Source: Verrucomicrobiota bacterium
GTDB taxonomy: Bacteria > Verrucomicrobiota > Kiritimatiellia > JAHIZV01
Direction: 5' to 3'
DNA: 49,225 bases
NCBI GenBank assembly: GCA_018814445.1
Contig: JAHIZV010000185.1
Coordinates: 1 to 49,225 of the forward strand
The notes below the pieces were generated by a model. That model made no database searches and was not told the DNA's origin. It saw nothing but the letters and a program-made list of their open reading frames with translations. The translations under genes were made by a program, and so were the position numbers. How positions within the stretch are numbered: the first letter of the stretch is position 1; every line of letters starts with the position of its first letter. Shown piece by piece: positions 24,839 to 32,487 of the stretch.

Positions 24839-25075
24839 TCATGTAGTCCCGAAGTGTGTTCTGAACAAGGCCTCCGCCTTCTCGAATCCCTCTGCCGTGA
24901 CATCGACTGTCGCGGATTTGCTCTTAATCCCGGAAATCCATCCCTTCTGGCACAGACGATTCAGTGTTTGAAGGTCAAACACTTTCCACGCCTGCCCACC
25001 CTCGCCTTTCTTCGACATGACCAGATACATCAAGGCCAGGGTCATTTCATCGATTTTGTCTTTGTCGTATTCCAT
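24839..25075 (-). CDS. DUF6429-like small protein
   Basis: A 78-residue soluble protein with the pattern DKDKIDEMTLALMYLVM, then AWKVFDLQTLNRLCQKGWISG and TVDVTAEGFEKAEALFRTHF. This is the layout I associate with DUF6429: a short winged-helix-like fold whose function is unknown. AAGGAA precedes the ATG. It stands alone between the VanZ-like gene and an orphan membrane protein. Confidence 0.7.
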   Translation of the reverse strand: MEYDKDKIDEMTLALMYLVMSKKGEGGQAWKVFDLQTLNRLCQKGWISGIKSKSATVDVTAEGFEKAEALFRTHFGTT

Positions 25076-25142
25076 GGTTCCTTGCCGCGACCAGCATCTG
25101 ACAAGATAAGGATTAGTCCCAACCCGGAGTAAAGCAACGAGG

Positions 25143-25682
25143 TCACCGAGTAGTCCCCAGCTTCTTCAGCCCGATGATGCAGCCGCCGATCGTCAGCATC
25201 CCGATCGCACCAATGACAATGCCTGGCAATGCCGATATGACCTCGCGATGTCCACCTGAATGCCTCAGGATGATCACCAGTAGCGCCACATACCAAAGGC
25301 CGACAACGATGCCTAGCAACAACAGCCAGCGAGGGGACTTCGGCCCCCAGATACCCATCGACCAACCGATCAGATAAGGCAGAATCAGCAAACCCCACCA
25401 CATTGAGTGTCCGGTGTTGCCTCCAATGCCCCCCACACTGCTCAACCCCCACATTGCCCCCACTCCAATCGCAATCAGAATGAAGACGCTCACTCTGTAG
25501 GCGATCAAACGGTGTTCGCTTCGGCCGAGATACGTGCCAAGGGCGACCAGCGCGCTCCCTGGGAGGATGAGCAGCGATCCCTCCATCGGGTCAACCGCTC
25601 CGACCAGCATCGAGATGCTGCCGATGATAAGGAGCACGCGTGACCAGGTATCCCGCGCGTTCGAAAAAGTTGTCATATTCAT
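25143..25682 (-). CDS. Orphan multi-pass membrane protein
   Basis: A 179-residue inner-membrane protein that I do not recognise. Hydrophobic segments lie at about residues 15-32, 36-52, 62-82, 92-112, 118-138 and 150-172. A Gly-rich loop (SSVGGIGGNTGHSMWWG) precedes the fourth. There is no cleavable signal and there are no obvious catalytic residues. AGG sits five bases before the ATG at 25682. An internal ATG two codons later is an alternative. It may be cotranscribed with the DUF6429-like gene 67 bases downstream. Confidence 0.6.
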   Translation of the reverse strand: MNMTTFSNARDTWSRVLLIIGSISMLVGAVDPMEGSLLILPGSALVALGTYLGRSEHRLIAYRVSVFILIAIGVGAMWGLSSVGGIGGNTGHSMWWGLLILPYLIGWSMGIWGPKSPRWLLLLGIVVGLWYVALLVIILRHSGGHREVISALPGIVIGAIGMLTIGGCIIGLKKLGTTR

Positions 25683-25940
25683 GCGACCTACTTTGCCAAG
25701 CCATACACGAGCGCAAAAACGGATATTCTATCTCACCCTATTGAGCCTGTCGTTCTCGGACAATCCCGCCCAACATCCATATTAATCCCGGCTTTCGCCG
25801 ATTCATGTATCACATGCCGGGCGGGAGACCAAGTGGCGTTTCGGCTGCCATTCCGGTCGGGCCGCGGGTGCCACCAGAGCAGCATCGCCGCAGGACCACA
25901 TCTTCTCACGCTCTCCTTGATAAAGACGTTCATGATGACC
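25683..25940. other. Non-coding stretch upstream of the PEP-CTERM promoter
   Basis: About 260 bases with no supported gene. A 163-codon minus-strand frame (25733-26224) runs through the promoter and into the PEP-CTERM gene and has no family character. I see nothing else here. Confidence 0.4.
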
Positions 25941-26021
25941 TTGACATGTCTACCCTCCCCCGCTAGGTTACGCGCTTCCAATGAGGTATAACGCTTTACC
26001 ATGAAGGGAAGCGCTTTCAAA
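25941..26021 (+). promoter_or_regulatory. PEP-CTERM gene promoter with LacI-family-like dyads
   Basis: A perfect -35 TTGACA (25941-25946), a 17-base spacer and TAGGTT (25964-25969) put the transcript start near 25976. Just downstream is GGTATAACGCTTTACC (25985-26000), an imperfect palindrome of LacI/GalR operator type. A second site with an AAGCGCTT core lies at about 26008-26018. Both sit between the transcript start and the ATG at 26034, where a repressor would block transcription. Confidence 0.5.
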
Positions 26022-26033
26022 TCGAGGATCGTT

Positions 26034-26690
26034 ATGAAGAGACTTACTACTATTGCAGCGCTGATGATTGCACTCATTGCATCCGGCGCATCGGCAGATC
26101 TGCTGGAGGTTCTGAACCACAGTTTTGAATCGCCGGACATCGCGTCCGGCGGCGGCACCACCGGGACTGATCCTACATCATGGCTGCACGCGGGCAGTGA
26201 TTCGATGGGGCTCATTGACCGCAATTCCGGGGCCTACAGCACCGTGATTGACCCGACGCCCGACGTTGACGGTGAGCAACTCGCGTGGACGAATGGTGGC
26301 GATTTCTACCAGGTTCTCACTTCCACGCTCGCGGCCAACACGATCTATGATGTCTATGTCGATGTGGGAGATCGCACCGATGCAGGTTTTCCTGGCGCTG
26401 ACATTCGCCTCGGCTATGGCTCCACGTTCGGCAGCAACTTGCTGACCCCCTACAGTGCCGTGAATCCGACGCCAACGAGCGAGTGGCTTGAGTGGCACTA
26501 CACCTTTACCACGGGAGCTTCACCGGCCGGCGAGGGGCAGGATCTTCGCATTGAGCTTGTGGACACAGGAATAGCCCAGGTGCTTTTTGACAATGTCCGT
26601 ATCGACACCAGCGTCGTTCCCGAACCCAACTCGCTGTCCATGATGGTGCTCGCCATCGCCGCCTTCGTCGTGCGCCGCCTGAGGAAATAG
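26034..26690 (+). CDS. PEP-CTERM sorting-domain protein
   Basis: About 218 residues. A signal peptide (MKRLTTIAALMIALIASGASA) leads a beta-sandwich of lectin/discoidin type: VLNHSFESPD, then AWTNGGDFYQVLTSTLAANTIYDVYVDVGDRTD, then LRIELVDTGIAQVLFDNVRI. Such domains often bind glycans. The C-terminus is a PEP-CTERM signal (VPEPNSLSMMVLAIAAFVVRRLRK: VPEP motif, hydrophobic helix, basic tail), which directs processing by an exosortase and attachment to the outer surface. No exosortase is in the window. The ATG at 26034 (MKRL) is chosen over 26001, which would extend the signal unnaturally. The operator-like sites upstream suggest induced expression. Confidence 0.85.
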   Translation: MKRLTTIAALMIALIASGASADLLEVLNHSFESPDIASGGGTTGTDPTSWLHAGSDSMGLIDRNSGAYSTVIDPTPDVDGEQLAWTNGGDFYQVLTSTLAANTIYDVYVDVGDRTDAGFPGADIRLGYGSTFGSNLLTPYSAVNPTPTSEWLEWHYTFTTGASPAGEGQDLRIELVDTGIAQVLFDNVRIDTSVVPEPNSLSMMVLAIAAFVVRRLRK

Positions 26691-26702
26691 TGAAAAATGT
26701 CA

Positions 26703-26785
26703 TAGCCGTTTTCTCTGGAGGGCCGCGTTACACCGCGGCCGCGGACGGCGTGGAAGCCGTCCCTCCATTGCGGATATCACGGCTA
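26703..26785. repeat. Foldback (MITE/REP-like) element with nested stems
   Basis: Outermost TAGCCGT (26703-26709) and ACGGCTA (26779-26785) are inverted. Inside them TGGAGGG (26716-26722) pairs with CCCTCCA (26761-26767). Inside that are two hairpins: GGCCGCG with CGCGGCC (26721-26740, loop TTACAC) and GGACGGC with GCCGTCC (26743-26762, loop GTGGAA). The single strand would form a cloverleaf-like fold. It lies 12 bases after the PEP-CTERM stop and may also serve as its terminator. Confidence 0.7.
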
Positions 26786-26846
26786 CAGTTTCTATGAAGA
26801 CACAGTGTGAGGACGAAGGCTTGCGACACGAGGAAACAGAGGCTAC

Positions 26847-28613
26847 TTACTCCAGCGTGTCGATCGATTTTGCGATCGCGCTTTGAAGCTGGGCGTGCAG
26901 CGTGAAGTTCTCTTTGCGGTCGGTGATTATTTCAATCAGCGCGGACTTGCCATGCTCGACCGCGGACTGGTAGGCCGCATCGAACTCTTTGATGTCGCGC
27001 GGGCGATGGTACGTGATACCGAACTGCCGCGCGGCGCCTTTGAAGTCGAGCTCGTGCGGCGTTCCAAAGAACGGCTCGAAGATATCCTTTTGCTTGCGGA
27101 TCGGCAGGAATGAGAAAATCGCGCCGCCATGATTGTTCAGCACAACGACGATCACAGGCGTCTCCGATGAGGCTACGAGCGCGAGCGAATTGAGATCATG
27201 CAGAAGGGCGAGATCACCGATCAATACCGTGACCCCTTTCCCCGCGCCGTGCGCGACGCCGCTCGCGGTGGCGATCGTCCCGTCAATCCCGCTAGCGCCC
27301 CTGTTCGACACGCAGACCGGCTCGCCTTCACGCATCCCGGCATACATGTCGCATTCACGGATCGGCATACTGCTGGCAAGAACAAGGAACTGATCCGACG
27401 GAACGAGCGACGATAGCCTGCGAGCCACGTGCGGTTCGTTTATGCCGCATTGCCCGGCGAGAAACTCGTTGATCACATCGTGTACAGCGTCCGACGCCCG
27501 CTTCCAGGCGGAACGCCACTCCGTTCCGGTTTGCGGCGACACACCGGACGCGAGCGCTTCACAGAACTTCACAAGGTCGCTTTCGATCCTGTGCGTGACG
27601 GTGTGAGCGGGATCGGCCCGCTCCGGCCCTTCATTCACGACGCAATGAAAAGTTGGACGGTTCTCATCGATGAACTGCAGGAGCCGCTTCGACACAAAAC
27701 GGTCTCCTATGTGCAGAATACCGTCCGGCTTGTGCTGGTTTCTGAAAACCGGAGACAGAAGTATCTGATCATAGTAGCGGATGTTTTCAACCAGTGTCGG
27801 ATCCCACGACACGCCGGAGGTGACGTCCGCAAGCACGGGCCAGCCCAGCTTTCCTGCAAGACTCCGGACTGCCGCGCGCTCCGCTTCGCTTCTCAGGTGA
27901 CCCACACAGAGCAGACCGCGCTGGACTTTTTCGCACTCCGCAAGCAGAGCCTTCAAGTCGCCGTTCGTCAGCATCACGCGCGCGGTCGAGTACCTCGTAT
28001 ACGCATGGCGATGCTCGGACCAATCAGATACGGAATCCAGATACGAGCTATACACATCGCCGGTCACTGTCGGGTCGAGAGGCTCCCGAAACATCATGTT
28101 CAAATGCACGGGTCCGGATGGCGTGCGGAATGCCCGGTAGACGGCCTGATCAACCGTCGTCAGAACAAACTCGGGGGGAATCGCTGCATCAGGACACGGC
28201 ACGTCGAAACTCCAGCGCACATACCTGCTGAACAGATCCGGCTGATGGATCGACTGGTTTGCCCCCGTGTCCCGCAGTTCGGGCGGACGGTCCGCCGTTA
28301 TGACAATCATCGGTACTTTATCCTGAGCGGCTTCTATGACGGCAGGAAGGCCGTTAGCGGCGGCGGTTCCCGATGTGGTCACCCACGCGGCTGGCCGACC
28401 CGTTGCGCGGGCATAGCCGAGGGCAAAGAATGCCGCGCCACGCTCGTCGAAGTGCATGACAGACCTCATATTTTCATGGCGGGCCACCGCGACGGTGAGC
28501 GGTGCGCAGCGCGAGCCCGGGGAAAGGCAGACGGTGTCCACGCCGTTGCGAAGAAGCTCTTCCACAACAAGCGAGGCCCATACCGTGTTCATGTTGGATG
28601 CGTCGATGCTCAC
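26847..28613 (-). CDS. menD: SEPHCHC synthase (MenD)
   Basis: About 588 residues. MenD uses thiamine diphosphate to add the succinyl semialdehyde unit from 2-oxoglutarate to isochorismate, the first committed step of menaquinone synthesis. Visible motifs are CLSPGSRCAPLTVAVA, HFDERGAAFFALG (with the ThDP-activating Glu), TTSGTAAANGLPAVIEA, ITADRPPELRDTGANQSI, NRGASGIDG, and the ThDP/metal motif IGDLALLHDLNSL...VLNNHGG. The GTG at 28613 (VSIDASN) overlaps the menF stop (GTGA) and aligns with known MenD N-termini. The longer frame is rejected, and ATG 28592 is a minor alternative. It is the last gene of the TPR-menG-menF-menD operon. Confidence 0.95.
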   Translation of the reverse strand: MSIDASNMNTVWASLVVEELLRNGVDTVCLSPGSRCAPLTVAVARHENMRSVMHFDERGAAFFALGYARATGRPAAWVTTSGTAAANGLPAVIEAAQDKVPMIVITADRPPELRDTGANQSIHQPDLFSRYVRWSFDVPCPDAAIPPEFVLTTVDQAVYRAFRTPSGPVHLNMMFREPLDPTVTGDVYSSYLDSVSDWSEHRHAYTRYSTARVMLTNGDLKALLAECEKVQRGLLCVGHLRSEAERAAVRSLAGKLGWPVLADVTSGVSWDPTLVENIRYYDQILLSPVFRNQHKPDGILHIGDRFVSKRLLQFIDENRPTFHCVVNEGPERADPAHTVTHRIESDLVKFCEALASGVSPQTGTEWRSAWKRASDAVHDVINEFLAGQCGINEPHVARRLSSLVPSDQFLVLASSMPIRECDMYAGMREGEPVCVSNRGASGIDGTIATASGVAHGAGKGVTVLIGDLALLHDLNSLALVASSETPVIVVVLNNHGGAIFSFLPIRKQKDIFEPFFGTPHELDFKGAARQFGITYHRPRDIKEFDAAYQSAVEHGKSALIEIITDRKENFTLHAQLQSAIAKSIDTLE

Positions 28614-29947
28614 TCTCCTGTCACCACCCTGATGAAATCCGATATCTTGTGCTCGATTTCGTCCCACTCCATATCAGGCGTAGAACCTTCCACAATGCCC
28701 GCCCCGGAGTATAGATGAAGATGGCGGCCTTCTAAAAGTCCCGATCGTATCGCAACCGCAAACTCTGCCGCGTCAGCCGCGATCCATCCCACCGGACCGG
28801 CATACCACCCGCGGTCGAAGTGCTCCGCTTTCGCAATTTTCTTCAAGGCAACATTGGTAGGAGAACCGCCGACTGCGGGCGTGGGGTGAAGCGCCTCGAT
28901 CAGTGTCCCGTCAGTCACACCATCCGCGAGGGTTCCCGATATCGCGGTGAACAGGTGTTGACCCCGGGCCAGCTTCAGTAGACTGACATTAGCATCGACA
29001 CTCACTTCACCGCACAAAGACCTGAGCTGGTCACGAATATGATCGCGGACATAGCAATGCTCCCGGAGATCCTTATCACTGTCGAGCAGTTCGCGACCTA
29101 ACCGGTCCGCCTCCTCCGGTCCCTCACCCATGGGCCGGGTTCCCGCTACGGCCTCGCTGAACACTTTTCTTTCCGTTCTCCTGTACAGGCGTTCCGGAGA
29201 TGCTCCAATGAAACTGGTGCCGTCCTCACCATCGAAGAGAAAATGAAAGCAGTCAGGCGTACCTTGCTTGAGCCGCTGAAGAAGCGAGACAGCATGATGT
29301 TCCTCCGCAAACTCAAGAGATGCCCGGCGGGCCAGAACAATCTTCTCGATCTCCCCCCGCGCTATTGCGGCCGTAGCTTCGTCGACATTTTGCGTCCAGC
29401 CCCGGCGGTCCGGCGTGTCCGACCGCGACAACACCACGGGAAAAGGAACATTGTCTGTTGCCAGGTTCTCCTCAAGCTCATTCAGTACGGACAGTATCCG
29501 CTCTCCCGCTTCCGCGGTAAGGTTGCAATAAATGTTCGTTTGATCGTATTCCCGGCAGACTTCTATCGCCGGAAGCGTGAAGCGGCAGGTTCCAAACGTA
29601 CCCCACACATCGTCCACGTCCGCGCGTTCGGCGAAGCGGAACCCGCCGTAGACACGCAGTTCAGCATCGGACGCAAGCAACGCGTTCACTCCCTCGAGAA
29701 TCTCTCCCGGGCACCGGCTTCCACCGACGGACTGCCAACTGCTCCCAATTCCAGCGGTCTGAAGATTCCCGCCGCGGCCCGACCAGTAAAGGCGAGCAGC
29801 TCCCTTTTGCGCGGTGAGCCATGTGAGCGGATCCACATCGGTGAGCGGAGCCTTGAGGCGCTTTACGGAGGATCTCAAATCCCCGCGAAGCGAGGACTCT
29901 ACATCCGCGCGGAGCTTCCGGTATGCAACCTGCAGATTACCGTTCAT
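28610..29947 (-). CDS. menF: Isochorismate synthase (MenF)
   Basis: About 445 residues of the chorismate-utilising family. It converts chorismate to isochorismate for MenD. The catalytic domain (about 190-445) shows EKIVLARRASLEF, CFHFLFDGEDGTSFIGASPERL, AGTRPMGEG, KDLREHCYVRDHIRD, LHPTPAVGGSPTN, WYAGPVGW and LYSGAGIVEGS, all standard Mg2+ and substrate positions. The ATG at 29947 (MNGNLQ) has AAGG eight bases upstream. ATG 29962 is an alternative. The start lies within the last codons of menG, and the stop overlaps menD, giving tight coupling. Confidence 0.95.
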   Translation of the reverse strand: MNGNLQVAYRKLRADVESSLRGDLRSSVKRLKAPLTDVDPLTWLTAQKGAARLYWSGRGGNLQTAGIGSSWQSVGGSRCPGEILEGVNALLASDAELRVYGGFRFAERADVDDVWGTFGTCRFTLPAIEVCREYDQTNIYCNLTAEAGERILSVLNELEENLATDNVPFPVVLSRSDTPDRRGWTQNVDEATAAIARGEIEKIVLARRASLEFAEEHHAVSLLQRLKQGTPDCFHFLFDGEDGTSFIGASPERLYRRTERKVFSEAVAGTRPMGEGPEEADRLGRELLDSDKDLREHCYVRDHIRDQLRSLCGEVSVDANVSLLKLARGQHLFTAISGTLADGVTDGTLIEALHPTPAVGGSPTNVALKKIAKAEHFDRGWYAGPVGWIAADAAEFAVAIRSGLLEGRHLHLYSGAGIVEGSTPDMEWDEIEHKISDFIRVVTGE

Positions 29948-30668
29948 TCTTCCGACCTTCATAAATCGTGGCTACGCCCAGCGAGACGACCTCGGCCGTT
30001 ACACGTTCGAAGCCCGCCGCTCTCATCAGTTCGCAGAAGTCATCGCCATAAGGAAAAGTCTCGACTGTTCTATTCAAATACCGGTACGCCGAAGCATCGC
30101 CGGAGATCAGTCCGCCGACGCACGGGAGCACTTTTCTGAAGTAAAGGAGATACGCCCCTCGAACCAGGCTGTTTCGAGGGAGAGAGAATTCCAGAATAAG
30201 TACCCTTCCTCCGGGACGAAGAATCCGAGCCATCTCCTGTAATGCCCGGCCCACATCCGCGACGTTGCGTATTCCAAATGATATGGAAGCTACGTCGAAA
30301 GACGCGGGGGCATACGGAATAGCAGTGGCATCGCCAAACGCAAGCGTAAGACAGTCACTGTGCTCACCCGCCTCGATTTTCGCCCGCCCGATTTCAAGCA
30401 TGCCCTTGGCGGTGTCGATCCCTACGCCTCTCTCAATTTCGACTCCTGCATCGGCGAACGCCAGAAGTTGGTCGCCCGTGCCGGTCGCGAGATCAAGGAT
30501 TTCTACCTTCGTCATGCCGTGAAGCCGTTTCGCGACCTTCTTCCGCCATCTCACGTCCTGTCGCATGGATAGAAGCCGGTTGAGCAAATCGTATCTCCGC
30601 GAAATCCGGTTGAACATACCTGCCACGCTGTCCGGGTTCCGGCTCGGTTGTGTCCTGTCACTCGTCAT
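29937..30668 (-). CDS. menG: Demethylmenaquinone methyltransferase (MenG/UbiE)
   Basis: 243 residues of the UbiE/COQ5 methyltransferase family, which C-methylates demethylmenaquinone with S-adenosylmethionine in the last step. Motifs are VAGMFNRISRRYDLLNRLLSM (the FDxxAxxYDxxN signature variant), motif I LDLATGTGDQ, FGDATAIPYAPASFDVASISFGIRN, and RILRPGGRVLILEFS. The C-terminal segment YRYLNRTVETFPYGDDFCELMRAAGF is typical. Given menD and menF beside it, menaquinone rather than ubiquinone is the likely substrate. Its ATG overlaps the TPR gene stop (ATGA) and its 3' end overlaps menF. Confidence 0.95.
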   Translation of the reverse strand: MTSDRTQPSRNPDSVAGMFNRISRRYDLLNRLLSMRQDVRWRKKVAKRLHGMTKVEILDLATGTGDQLLAFADAGVEIERGVGIDTAKGMLEIGRAKIEAGEHSDCLTLAFGDATAIPYAPASFDVASISFGIRNVADVGRALQEMARILRPGGRVLILEFSLPRNSLVRGAYLLYFRKVLPCVGGLISGDASAYRYLNRTVETFPYGDDFCELMRAAGFERVTAEVVSLGVATIYEGRKNER

Positions 30669-32107
30669 TGCGCAAGAAGTGCCCTTTCACGATCGGCTTT
30701 GGCCTCATCAATCCTCCCGAGGGCTTCGAGCGCCTGCCCGCGAAACTCGTACGCTTCCGCCAGGGACGAATTCTTCGCCAGCGCCTCACTGAACAACTTC
30801 ACGGCTGCTTCGTATTCGTTGACCATAACGTGGATCCTTCCCTTCACCGTGTAGTACTCAGCAGTGAACTCCCTGTCGTTCGGCCACCGGGCGAGATTGC
30901 CGAAGGCCTCTGTCGCCAGTCCTCGTTCAATACTGATGCGAGCTAGTCCGACGATCGCTTCGACCAGATCCGGGGAGTGCTGAAGAGCACGCTCGAAATC
31001 GAGCTTTGCCTCCTCGAACTGCCTGTTCCTCAGAGCGATCCTTCCGCGGTTGTAGAATGCTTCCGGGTAGGCGGGATTGATCTGTATGGCACGGTCGTAA
31101 TCTCTCCTGGCGTGGCCGTAAAGCCGCATTTTCTCATACAACAGGGCCCGCTCAAACAGTACCTGTGCCGACTTGGGCACCAGCCTCATTGCCTGGTTGA
31201 GGTCGCGAAGGGCGCCTGTGACATCCCCGCGTCCGGCGAATATCCGCGAGCGAAGGAGATAGCCCACATCCGAGAACGGTCGGTCCTTGATCACCTCGGT
31301 GAAGTCCGATATCGCACCATCGAGATCGCCCTTCGCCTGTTTTGCGACCCCCCTGCTCAGATAGACCTTGGTCATGGTGACACCCAATTCCACCGCACGA
31401 AGCAAGTCGGCCTGCGCCTCGACGAATTCGCTCATCATGCAATAGCACGCGCCTCGCGATGCATACGCTTCGCCAAACTCGGGCTCGATCTCGATCGCAC
31501 GCGTCAAGTGCGTAACGGCATCCTCGTACTTTCCGACACGCCTGAGAGAATCGCCGAGGAACATCTGACCGAGAACCAGATCGGGATTAAGTTCGACGGA
31601 CTTCCTGAAGTACGGGAGAGCGGCCTCAACACTCCTTGCCTGGCTGAGTACGGTCCCCATCCCACATTGGGCCTCCGCGTAATCCGGCCTGAGCTCCAGC
31701 GCCTTTTTGAAGTTGATCAGGCCATCTTCAAGTCGGCCCTGCAGCATCGATATAAATCCGCGGTAGAAGTAGATCTCCGGGATCGAATCATCATATGCTT
31801 CGGCCTTGTCCAGTTCGGCCAGGGCAGTTCTGAACCGCTTCTGCTGAATAGCGGTTATCGCCGTGTTGACTGACATCCCGGCTTTGTCCGTGCGGGACAT
31901 GTCCTTCACCGTCAGGAAGTAATCAAGCACCGGAACGGCTTTTCTGTCGGGACCTCCAAGCACACTCCTCGCCGCTTCTTCCGCGGTCTGCGCGGATGCC
32001 GGGATGCCCCCGCCAGCGAGAATGCTTGAGAGAACAAATATGAACGTTCTTCTCAGCCCGCGGCTGGCCGGGCTGAGAGCATGCATAGTAGATTCAGCAG
32101 AAATCAT
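30665..32107 (-). CDS. Exported TPR-repeat protein
   Basis: 480 residues. A signal peptide (FIFVLSSILAGGGIPASA, cleavage near residue 40) is followed by about ten to eleven tetratricopeptide repeats from residue 78 to the end (for example IPEIYFYRGFISMLQGRLEDGLINFKKALEL and YPEAFYNRGRIALRNRQFEEAKLDFERALQ). It should form a periplasmic protein-binding solenoid. It heads the menG-menF-menD operon with a four-base overlap, but a role in quinone synthesis is not implied by the fold. The promoter-like -10 is seven bases from the ATG. The alternative ATG at 32086 would shorten the n-region. Confidence 0.85.
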   Translation of the reverse strand: MISAESTMHALSPASRGLRRTFIFVLSSILAGGGIPASAQTAEEAARSVLGGPDRKAVPVLDYFLTVKDMSRTDKAGMSVNTAITAIQQKRFRTALAELDKAEAYDDSIPEIYFYRGFISMLQGRLEDGLINFKKALELRPDYAEAQCGMGTVLSQARSVEAALPYFRKSVELNPDLVLGQMFLGDSLRRVGKYEDAVTHLTRAIEIEPEFGEAYASRGACYCMMSEFVEAQADLLRAVELGVTMTKVYLSRGVAKQAKGDLDGAISDFTEVIKDRPFSDVGYLLRSRIFAGRGDVTGALRDLNQAMRLVPKSAQVLFERALLYEKMRLYGHARRDYDRAIQINPAYPEAFYNRGRIALRNRQFEEAKLDFERALQHSPDLVEAIVGLARISIERGLATEAFGNLARWPNDREFTAEYYTVKGRIHVMVNEYEAAVKLFSEALAKNSSLAEAYEFRGQALEALGRIDEAKADRERALLAQ

Positions 32108-32114
32108 CGCTTAG

Positions 32115-32144
32115 ACTATACGGGATGGGACGGCAGACCTTCAA
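32115..32144 (-). promoter_or_regulatory. Promoter of the TPR-men operon
   Basis: Read on the minus strand: TTGAAG, an 18-base spacer, then TATAGT, which ends seven bases before the ATG at 32107. No Shine-Dalgarno sequence intervenes, so the first message may be leaderless. Confidence 0.5.
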
Positions 32145-32164
32145 CAGCACAACGCCGGAGAAGT

Positions 32165-32470
32165 CTACTGGTCGGCCCGGCCGATCAGTTCACCGACACG
32201 GGCGAGAATGGCTTCTGCGTCGTCGACTGTGACCGCTCCGAACCAGATTTTCTGAGGATAGATCATCACGTTCGGCCCTGAAGAGCACACGCCGAGACAA
32301 CCGCTCTGCGAAACGCGAACCTGCGGTTTCCATCCGCGCTCTTCGACTTTCTGTTTCAGCAGGTCTTTGATCGCCGTTCCCACGCCGTCAGCACAGGACT
32401 GCCTTTCGCCCTTGCGGTCGTTAACGCAGACAAAGACGTGGCAAGTGTATGGCGTGTCGCGATGTTTCAT
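32165..32470 (-). CDS. Thioredoxin-like [2Fe-2S] ferredoxin
   Basis: A 101-residue protein of the thioredoxin-fold 2Fe-2S family, which includes the Shethna-type ferredoxin and the NuoE C-terminal domain. The four cluster cysteines are in CVNDRKGERQSC (about residues 15-26) and SGCLGVCSSGPNVMIYP (about 58-62). The C-terminal FGAVTVDDAEAIL fits. The partner is unknown. It begins 17 bases after the stop of the outer-membrane barrel gene and has no clear Shine-Dalgarno sequence. It may be expressed with that gene, and its 3' end is about 60 bases from the divergent TPR operon start. Confidence 0.88.
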   Translation of the reverse strand: MKHRDTPYTCHVFVCVNDRKGERQSCADGVGTAIKDLLKQKVEERGWKPQVRVSQSGCLGVCSSGPNVMIYPQKIWFGAVTVDDAEAILARVGELIGRADQ

Positions 32471-32487
32471 AACGTGAACGCGGATGC

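Noticed and set aside
27429-28718. 429-codon plus-strand frame opposite menD
   Set aside because: It is a shadow frame. MenD motifs are complete on the minus strand.
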